NCBI GenBank assembly: GCA_019116405.1
Contig: DXBS01000031.1
Span: forward strand, 1-6,858
Source: Candidatus Gallimonas intestinigallinarum
GTDB taxonomy: Bacteria > Bacillota_A > Clostridia > Christensenellales > Borkfalkiaceae
Length of the DNA: 6,858 nucleotides
Direction of reading: 5' to 3'
Shown here: piece after piece, positions 1 through 4,767 of the stretch
How the letters are laid out: each line of letters begins with the position of its first letter
Position numbering within the stretch: position 1 is the stretch's first letter
The notes under the pieces: generated by a model
Told to the model about the DNA's origin: nothing
Seen by the model: only the letters and a program-made list of their open reading frames with translations
Databases searched by the model: none
Made by a program: the position numbers and the translations under genes

Positions 1-290
1 ATGACGGTCTGCCCATGGGCGATCTCTCCTTTACGCTCGCAGAGACAGAGAACGTCGCCACACCGTATGATCCCTATGACGGAGGATTCTCTACGCTGAC
101 CTCCGTGCTCATCCTTCTGGGTGCTGTCGCGGGCATTGCCGTCGTCACGGTGGTTGTCGTGCTCGTTATCCGCCACCGCAACAAAAAAGCGGTCGAAGAA
201 CAGCAGCGACGTCTGGACGGGATGCGCGCGCAGAACGGAAAAGTTGATATTGACCGCGATTCTCCCGGCGGAGAAGCGGACAAGAAATAG
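1..290 (+). CDS. C-terminal tail of a single-pass membrane-anchored protein (5' partial)
   Basis: The reading frame is open from the left edge (first whole codon at base 3) to the TAG stop at 288-290, so the gene begins outside the window. The ATG at 15 has no ribosome binding site in front of it and is probably an internal methionine. The visible 95 residues show an acidic, Tyr/Pro-containing extracellular stretch, then one hydrophobic helix (bases about 93-170, rich in Val/Ile/Leu/Ala), then a basic stop-transfer cluster RHRNKK and a polar charged tail of about 38 residues. By the positive-inside rule, the missing N-terminal part lies outside the cell and the tail in the cytoplasm. This is the usual end of a large secreted, membrane-anchored surface protein. 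No family can be named from this fragment. The hairpin directly downstream suggests it ends its transcription unit. Confidence 0.75.
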   Translation, partial: DGLPMGDLSFTLAETENVATPYDPYDGGFSTLTSVLILLGAVAGIAVVTVVVVLVIRHRNKKAVEEQQRRLDGMRAQNGKVDIDRDSPGGEADKK

Positions 291-298
291 AGCATATC

Positions 299-322
299 AA
301 GGGGACGCGCGGCGTCCCCTTT
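299..322 (+). terminator. Rho-independent-type terminator after the membrane-protein tail
   Basis: An 8-bp perfect GC-rich stem (GGGGACGC, 301-308, with GCGTCCCC, 312-319) closes a 3-base loop and extends by two A-T pairs at the base. It begins 9 bases after the stop codon. The T tract is only three bases (320-322), so termination may be partial. The position between a stop codon and a new promoter supports the call. Confidence 0.7.
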
Positions 323-338
323 GCATATGCAATTTTGG

Positions 339-367
339 TGGACTTTTTGCACACAATGTGCTATAAT
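339..367 (+). promoter_or_regulatory. Sigma-A-type extended -10 promoter of the sufC-sufB-like operon
   Basis: The -10 is a perfect TATAAT (362-367) preceded by an extended -10 TG at 359-360. The -35 candidate TGGACT (339-344) matches 4 of 6 consensus positions with a 17-bp spacer. An imperfect -35 with an extended -10 is a common compensating arrangement. Transcription would start near 374, leaving a leader of about 60 nt. The leader carries two copies of GGCGCTC (398-404 and 411-417). The inverted repeat GCACA-CAA-TGTGC (349-361) lies in the spacer and abuts the -10, so a repressor bound there would block RNA polymerase. Confidence 0.75.
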
Positions 368-435
368 GTTGCGCGCAATCAGACAACATATTGTGCAGGC
401 GCTCCCTGTGGGCGCTCTGTCATGGAGCAAAGAAC

Positions 436-1149
436 ATGTTAGAATTACAGCATATCAGCTTTGTCGCCGCGGACGGCGACAGCAATAAAGAGATCCTGAA
501 CGATGTCTCCTTCCGGGTGGAGGAGCCCTTTGTCGCGATCACCGGCCCCAACGGCAGCGGAAAATCGACGCTCGCCAAGATCATTGCGGGCATTCTGACG
601 CCGTCGGAGGGCAAGATCCTTCTGGACGGAGAGGATATCACGGGGCTCTCCGTCACTGACCGCGCCCGCCGCGGCATCTCATATGCCTTCCAGCAGCCCG
701 TCCGCTTCAAGGGGCTTACCGTCAAGGACCTCGTCTCTCTGGCGGCGGGGAAGCGCCTCACGGTGAGCGACGTGTGTTCCTATCTCTCCGAAGTGGGGCT
801 GTGCGCAAGGGACTATATCGACCGCGAAGTCAATGCGTCGCTCTCGGGCGGGGAACTCAAGCGCATCGAGATCGCGACCGTGCTCGCGCGGGAAAAGAGC
901 CTCACCGTGTTTGACGAGCCGGAGGCGGGCATCGATCTGTGGAGCTTTCAGAATCTCATCACGGTGTTTGAAAAGATGCACGAGCGCACCAAGGGCAATA
1001 TCCTGATCATCTCCCACCAGGAGCGCATTTTGAGCATTGCGGACAGGATCATCGTCATTGCAAACGGCAAAGTACAAAAGAACGGCAGCAGGGAGGAGGT
1101 GCTCCCAGGGCTGCTGGCTGCGCGGGCATGTCCCGCTCTTACGAAGTGA
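436..1149 (+). CDS. sufC: SufC-like Fe-S cluster assembly ATPase (ABC ATPase)
   Basis: This 237-residue cytoplasmic ABC ATPase is the probable energy-providing subunit of a SufBC-type Fe-S cluster assembly complex. Nucleotide-binding motifs appear in order: Walker A GPNGSGKST (37-45), Q-loop Gln86/87 in FQQP, signature LSGGE (136-140), Walker B LTVFDEPEAGID (156-167, with Asp160 and Glu161) and switch His194 in ISHQE. All catalytic residues are present. There are no membrane segments, and the neighbour is a SufB/D homologue rather than a permease, which favours SufC over a transporter ATPase. The start at ATG 436 is preceded by GGAG (424-427) at 8-nt spacing. An in-frame TTG at 391 lies in the leader with no ribosome binding site and is rejected. 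The protein is slightly shorter than typical SufC (about 245-250 residues). The pair resembles the two-gene SMS systems of anaerobes, where this subunit is called SmsC. Confidence 0.9.
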   Translation: MLELQHISFVAADGDSNKEILNDVSFRVEEPFVAITGPNGSGKSTLAKIIAGILTPSEGKILLDGEDITGLSVTDRARRGISYAFQQPVRFKGLTVKDLVSLAAGKRLTVSDVCSYLSEVGLCARDYIDREVNASLSGGELKRIEIATVLAREKSLTVFDEPEAGIDLWSFQNLITVFEKMHERTKGNILIISHQERILSIADRIIVIANGKVQKNGSREEVLPGLLAARACPALTK

Positions 1150-1152
1150 GGT
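1148..1152 (+). promoter_or_regulatory. Ribosome binding site overlapping the sufC stop codon
   Basis: GAGGT (1148-1152) overlaps the TGA stop (1147-1149) of the ATPase gene and sits 4 nt before the ATG at 1157. The arrangement implies translational coupling of the two subunits and fixes the downstream start at 1157 rather than the in-frame codon at 1037. Confidence 0.75.
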
Positions 1153-1156
1153 AACT

Positions 1157-2077
1157 ATGGACGAACTGGAAAAAATGCTGCTCATGCAGATCGCCGACAT
1201 GCACAAGGTGCCGGACGGTGCTTACAATATCAGAAAGAACGGTGAGGCGGACGGTCGCCGCAGCACGCCGCATATCCGCATCGAGAGCCGAAAGGATGGC
1301 AAAGCGGGCATCGATATCTTTATTTCGGGCGAGACGAAGGGGGAGAGCGTTCATATTCCCGTCGTCATCACCGAGACGGACTACAAGGAGCAGGTATACA
1401 ACGATTTCTATGTGGAGGACGGCGCGGACGTGCTCATCATCGCGGGCTGCGGCATCCATAATTGCGGGCAGGCGACGAGCGAGCACAGCGGCATCCATAC
1501 CTTCCATGTCGGGAAAAACGCCAAGGTGAAGTATGTGGAAAAGCACTACGCCTCGGGCGACGGCAACTGCGAGAACGTCATGAATCCGACGACGGATATC
1601 CGTCTGGGAGAGAACGCCCGCCTGGAGATGGAGACGACGCAGATCAAGGGCATTGACTCCACCGTCCGCACGACGCGCGCCGTGCTGGAGGCGGGCGCAG
1701 AGCTCGTCATCCGCGAAAAGATCTACACCCACGGCAAGCAGTTTGCAAAGACGGATTTTTCCGTCCGGCTCAACGGCGACGGTGCGGGGGCGGACGTCGT
1801 GTCCCGTTCGGTCGCGGCGCAGTCGTCGCGGCAGGAGTTCTATCTGCGCATTGACGGCAACGGCAAGTGCCACGGGCACAGCGAGTGCGATGCCATCATC
1901 ATGGACGAGGCGCGGGTCGTCGCGATCCCCGCGCTCGCAGCAAACAATGTGGATGCGGAACTCATCCATGAGGCGGCGATCGGAAAGATCGCAGGCGAGC
2001 AGTTGTTAAAGCTCATGACGCTCGGGCTCACGGAGCAGGACGCAGAGGAGCAGATCATCAAGGGATTCCTGAGCTGA
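1157..2077 (+). CDS. sufB: Short SufB/SufD-like Fe-S cluster scaffold protein
   Basis: This 306-residue protein belongs to the SufB/SufD family, the beta-helix scaffold that binds SufC and builds Fe-S clusters. It is much shorter than SufB of E. coli (about 495 residues) and matches the compact form found with SmsC-type ATPases. The C-terminal family block is clear: SECDAIIMD, whose Cys244 aligns by eye with the essential Cys405 of E. coli SufB, then [12 protein letters not shown], where His271-Glu272 align with its His433-Glu434 pair, and a closing [17 protein letters not shown]. Two more cysteines lie in GCGIHNCG (Cys98, Cys103), and Cys238 precedes Cys244 in the block CHGHSEC. The central region (about 110-240) alternates short beta segments, as expected of the beta-helix. 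The gap to the upstream ATPase gene is 7 nt. No desulfurase, SufU or second SufD follows; transcription ends at the adjacent terminator. Family membership is secure; the exact subgroup (SmsB) is inferred from size and gene pairing. Confidence 0.87.
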   Translation: MDELEKMLLMQIADMHKVPDGAYNIRKNGEADGRRSTPHIRIESRKDGKAGIDIFISGETKGESVHIPVVITETDYKEQVYNDFYVEDGADVLIIAGCGIHNCGQATSEHSGIHTFHVGKNAKVKYVEKHYASGDGNCENVMNPTTDIRLGENARLEMETTQIKGIDSTVRTTRAVLEAGAELVIREKIYTHGKQFAKTDFSVRLNGDGAGADVVSRSVAAQSSRQEFYLRIDGNGKCHGHSECDAIIMDEARVVAIPALAANNVDAELIHEAAIGKIAGEQLLKLMTLGLTEQDAEEQIIKGFLS

Positions 2078-2092
2078 TCGGAAAAAATTATG

Positions 2093-2141
2093 AAAATCGG
2101 GGATGCGCCGCAAAAGTACGCGCGTTTTCCCGATTTTTTTT
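2093..2141 (+). terminator. Intrinsic terminator of the sufC-sufB-like operon
   Basis: A 9-bp perfect stem, AAAATCGGG (2093-2101) with CCCGATTTT (2129-2137), is extended inward by a G-T and an A-T pair and by a GC-rich upper stem (2105-2108 with 2122-2125). It is followed by eight T residues (2134-2141), some of which also form the stem base. It lies 15 nt after the stop codon. The A-rich left side (2082-2087) also gives a T tract on the other strand, so it could act in both directions. Confidence 0.88.
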
Positions 2142-2160
2142 GTGTGTCCGCAAAAAAAAT
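2133..2160. repeat. Perfect 10-bp A/T inverted repeat overlapping the terminator T tract
   Basis: ATTTTTTTTG (2133-2142) and CAAAAAAAAT (2151-2160) are exact reverse complements around an 8-base loop. The left arm includes the T tract of the preceding terminator. It may be a by-product of A/T tracts, but the ten exact matches include the flanking G-C pair. The function is unknown. Confidence 0.6.
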
Positions 2161-2212
2161 TTCCAACAAAAGGGGTGTCAAGAAAAATTTACAGGCTTTT
2201 TTCGCAATTATA

Positions 2213-2241
2213 TTGACAACCTTCCTTGGAAGGGGTATAAT
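2213..2241 (+). promoter_or_regulatory. Perfect-consensus sigma-A promoter of the phosphoketolase gene
   Basis: TTGACA (2213-2218) and TATAAT (2236-2241) both match consensus exactly, with an optimal 17-bp spacer. The upstream region is AT-rich with A and T tracts (2151-2160, 2182-2190, 2197-2202) resembling an UP element. The transcript should begin near 2248, leaving a leader of about 24 nt that is mostly the AGGAGG ribosome binding site (2261-2266), 5 nt before the ATG. Everything points to very strong expression unless repressed through the inverted repeat in the spacer. Confidence 0.92.
2220..2233. promoter_or_regulatory. Inverted repeat between -35 and -10: candidate operator
   Basis: CCTTCC (2220-2225) and GGAAGG (2228-2233) form a perfect inverted repeat with a TT centre, entirely inside the promoter spacer. 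A dimeric regulator bound there would exclude RNA polymerase. No regulator gene is in the window, and the motif does not match an operator I can name. The 14-bp size is short, so chance is possible. Confidence 0.45.
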
Positions 2242-2271
2242 GAAAGCAGAAAACATGTTCAGGAGGAATTC

Positions 2272-4689
2272 ATGAGCAACGAAATCATTCCCGAGAAGAA
2301 GCCTTTGACGGAAGAGTATCTGAAGAAGATGGATGCTTACTGGCGCGCTGCAAACTATCTTGCCGCCGCACAGCTCTATATGCTGAAAAATCCTCTTCTT
2401 CGCGAACCTTTGACGCGCGACCAGGTCAAGAAGAAGATCGTCGGACACTGGGGTACCGTTCCCGGACAGAACTTTGTCTATGTCCACCTCAACCGCGTCA
2501 TCAAGAAGTTTGACCTTGACCTCATTCTCCTTTCCGGCCCCGGTCACGGCGGCAACTTCTTTGTCGCAAACTCCTATCTGGAAGGAACCTACAGCGAAGT
2601 CTATCCCAACGTCTCCGAAGATGAGGAGGGTATGACCAGGCTGTGCAAGCAGTTCTCCTTCCCCGGCGGCATCTCCTCGCACGTTGCGCCCGAGACGCCC
2701 GGCTCCATCAACGAGGGCGGCGAGCTCGGTTATTCCCTTGCGCACGCATTCGGCGCGGTGTTCGATAACCCCGACCTGATTGCGGCGACCATCGTCGGCG
2801 ACGGCGAAGCGGAGACCGGTCCTCTTGCAACAGCATGGCACTCCAACAAGTTCCTGAACCCCGTGACGGACGGCGCGGTCCTGCCCATCCTTCACCTCAA
2901 CGGCTTCAAGATCAACAATCCCACCGTGTTCGCCCGTATTTCCAAGGACGAAGTCAAGAGCTATTTCCACGGCTGCGGCTACAAGCCCTACTTCGTGGAA
3001 GGCCACGAACCCATGGAGATGCACAGAAAGATGGCGGAGACGCTGGATAAGTGCATCAAGGAGATCAAGGAGATCCAGAGAAAGGCGAGAGAGGAAGGCT
3101 GCACCGATCGCCCTGTTTGGCCCATGATCATTCTCCGCACGCCCAAGGGCTGGACGGGGCCCAAGGTCGTCGACGGCAAGCACATCGAAGGCAGTTACCG
3201 TGCGCACCAGGTCCCGATCACGATGGAGAAGCCCGAACATCTCGAACTGCTCAAAGAGTGGCTTCTTTCCTATCATCCCGAAGAGCTCTTCACGGAGGAC
3301 TATAAATTAAAGCCCGAGCTGCGCGCGCTTGCACCCAAGGGCGATCATAGGATCTCCGCGAATCCTCACACCAACGGCGGCAAGTTGTTAAAGGATCTGC
3401 GCCTGCCCGACTTCACGAAGTACGGCGTCGAAATGGATGCGCCCGGTACGGTCAAGGCACAGGATATGCTGGTGCTCGGTTCCTACATCCGCGACGTCCT
3501 CAAGCTCAACGAGGAGAGCCGCAACTTCCGTATGTTCGGTCCCGATGAATCCATGTCCAACCGAATGTATGCCGCGTTTGAGGTCTCTTCCCGTCCTTTT
3601 GAGGCGAAGATCTACGATAAAGCTTGTCCCGAGGACTGCGTCTTTGTTGAAGATGATAACGTTGCGCCTCAGGGCAGGATCATGGACGCGTACCTGTCCG
3701 AGCATATGTGCGAGGGCTGGCTCGAGGGCTATATCCTCACCGGCCGCCACGGCTTCTTCGCATCCTATGAGTCCTTCATCCGTGTCGTCGACTCCATGGT
3801 CTCCCAGCACGCAAAGTGGCTCAAGGTCACCAACGAGCTTCCCTGGAGACAGGATATTTCCTCGCTGAACCTCATTCTTACGTCCAACGTCTGGCAGCAG
3901 GACCACAACGGCTTCACGCACCAGGATCCCGGTTTCCTCGATCACGTCTCGACGAAGAAGTCGGATGTCGTGCGCTGCTACCTTCCGCCGGATTCCAACT
4001 GCCTGCTCTCCTGCTTCGATCACTGCGTCAAGAGCAAGGGTTATATCAACGTCATCGTCGCGTCCAAGCATCCCACCTATCAGTGGCTGACGATGGATCA
4101 GGCAGTCAAGCACTGCACGCAGGGCATCGGCGTCTGGCCTTGGGCATCCAATGATGCAGGCGAGGAACCCGACCTCGTCATGGCTTGCTGCGGCGATACG
4201 CCTACGGTCGAAGCTCTCGCTGCAACGACTATCCTGCGTGACTATATGCCCGATCTGAAGATCAGGTTTGTCAACGTCGTCGACCTGATGAAGCTGGATT
4301 CGCACGAGAATCACCCTCACGGTCTGCGTGACAGCGCATTCGATGCGATCTTTACCAAGGATAAGCCCGTTATCTTCGTCTATCACGGCTATCCCAAGCT
4401 TATTCACGAGCTGACCTATACCCGCCACAACCGCAACATCAAGGTGTTCGGTTACATGGAGGAGGGCACCATCACCACGGGCTTCGATATGCGCGTTCAG
4501 AACCATATCGACAGATTCCACCTCGTTCGAGAGGCAATGATGAGCCTGCCTCAGCTTGGAAACAAGGGTAGCTTCCTCGTTCAGATGATGAACGACAAGC
4601 TCGTCGAGCACCGCAATTACATTGCAGAGTACGGCGAAGACCTGCCTGAGATCCAGAATTGGAAGTGGCATACGCCTGAACAGAAGTAA
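2272..4689 (+). CDS. xfp: Xylulose-5-phosphate/fructose-6-phosphate phosphoketolase
   Basis: This is a full-length 805-residue cytoplasmic, thiamine-diphosphate-dependent phosphoketolase. It cleaves xylulose-5-P (and often fructose-6-P) with phosphate to acetyl-P plus glyceraldehyde-3-P (or erythrose-4-P). Family motifs: GHWGTVPG (His59), GPGHGG (His92), [11 protein letters not shown] (His137), the ThDP/Mg motif GDGEAETGP (176-184), ILHLNGFKI (206-214), YRAHQVP (His312), [12 protein letters not shown] (476-487), [11 protein letters not shown] (490-500) and [13 protein letters not shown] (His545, His550). These correspond to the active-site histidines and glutamate of bifidobacterial enzymes, so it should be active. 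Asn147 replaces the His of the bifidobacterial SIHEGG motif; from memory, clostridial enzymes also carry Asn. Start ATG 2272 follows AGGAGG (2261-2266) at 5 nt. The longer in-frame ORF from 2140 runs through the promoter and is not real. It is a single-gene unit between a consensus promoter and a strong hairpin. The acetyl-P can give ATP through acetate kinase or acetyl-CoA through phosphotransacetylase, neither encoded here. Confidence 0.97.
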   Translation: MSNEIIPEKKPLTEEYLKKMDAYWRAANYLAAAQLYMLKNPLLREPLTRDQVKKKIVGHWGTVPGQNFVYVHLNRVIKKFDLDLILLSGPGHGGNFFVANSYLEGTYSEVYPNVSEDEEGMTRLCKQFSFPGGISSHVAPETPGSINEGGELGYSLAHAFGAVFDNPDLIAATIVGDGEAETGPLATAWHSNKFLNPVTDGAVLPILHLNGFKINNPTVFARISKDEVKSYFHGCGYKPYFVEGHEPMEMHRKMAETLDKCIKEIKEIQRKAREEGCTDRPVWPMIILRTPKGWTGPKVVDGKHIEGSYRAHQVPITMEKPEHLELLKEWLLSYHPEELFTEDYKLKPELRALAPKGDHRISANPHTNGGKLLKDLRLPDFTKYGVEMDAPGTVKAQDMLVLGSYIRDVLKLNEESRNFRMFGPDESMSNRMYAAFEVSSRPFEAKIYDKACPEDCVFVEDDNVAPQGRIMDAYLSEHMCEGWLEGYILTGRHGFFASYESFIRVVDSMVSQHAKWLKVTNELPWRQDISSLNLILTSNVWQQDHNGFTHQDPGFLDHVSTKKSDVVRCYLPPDSNCLLSCFDHCVKSKGYINVIVASKHPTYQWLTMDQAVKHCTQGIGVWPWASNDAGEEPDLVMACCGDTPTVEALAATTILRDYMPDLKIRFVNVVDLMKLDSHENHPHGLRDSAFDAIFTKDKPVIFVYHGYPKLIHELTYTRHNRNIKVFGYMEEGTITTGFDMRVQNHIDRFHLVREAMMSLPQLGNKGSFLVQMMNDKLVEHRNYIAEYGEDLPEIQNWKWHTPEQK

Positions 4690-4701
4690 CAAATAAGGCA
4701 A

Positions 4702-4741
4702 TTTCAAAGAGCGTCCGCTGTATAGTGGACGCTCTTTGAAA
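4702..4741. terminator. Long perfect hairpin after xfp, probable terminator
   Basis: A 15-bp perfect stem (arms 4702-4716 and 4727-4741, core AGAGCGTCC/GGACGCTCT) can extend by three more pairs to a GUAU loop. It starts 12 nt after the xfp stop. An outer GGCA/TGCC pairing (4697-4700 and 4746-4749) could lengthen it with an internal loop. There is no T tract after either arm; the only T-rich part (TTT, 4735-4737) is inside the stem. It may therefore work as a transcript 3'-end stabiliser or processed end, or as a bidirectional attenuator allowing readthrough into the next gene. Confidence 0.7.
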
Positions 4742-4767
4742 GTCCTGCCAATTCGAATAGGGGAATT

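Noticed and set aside
391..435. Upstream TTG start for the SufC-like ATPase
   Set aside because: It has no ribosome binding site, and the extra 15 residues have no counterpart in the family. ATG 436 has GGAG at good spacing.
2142..2212. Riboswitch or small RNA in the AT-rich gap before xfp
   Set aside because: The region lies upstream of the mapped-by-eye xfp promoter, so it is not in the xfp leader, and no known riboswitch core or promoter-terminator pair was seen.
2140..2271. 44-residue N-terminal extension of the phosphoketolase
   Set aside because: It would be encoded by the promoter and the terminator edge; the AGGAGG before ATG 2272 sets the true start.
2261..2274. AGGAGG-GAATTC-like stretch before the xfp ATG that looks like an expression-vector ribosome binding site
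   Set aside because: AGGAGGAATTC is also a natural strong Shine-Dalgarno context; flanking promoter, terminator and genes show no vector sequence.
1840..3276. Long minus-strand open frame opposite the scaffold gene and xfp
   Set aside because: It runs through the operon terminator and the consensus promoter, shows no recognisable motif, and is explained by codon bias of the well-supported + strand genes.
4721..4726. TATAGT as a -10 element for the lipoprotein gene
   Set aside because: It lies in the hairpin loop and has no acceptable -35 at 16-18 bp (bases 4698-4703 are GCAATT).
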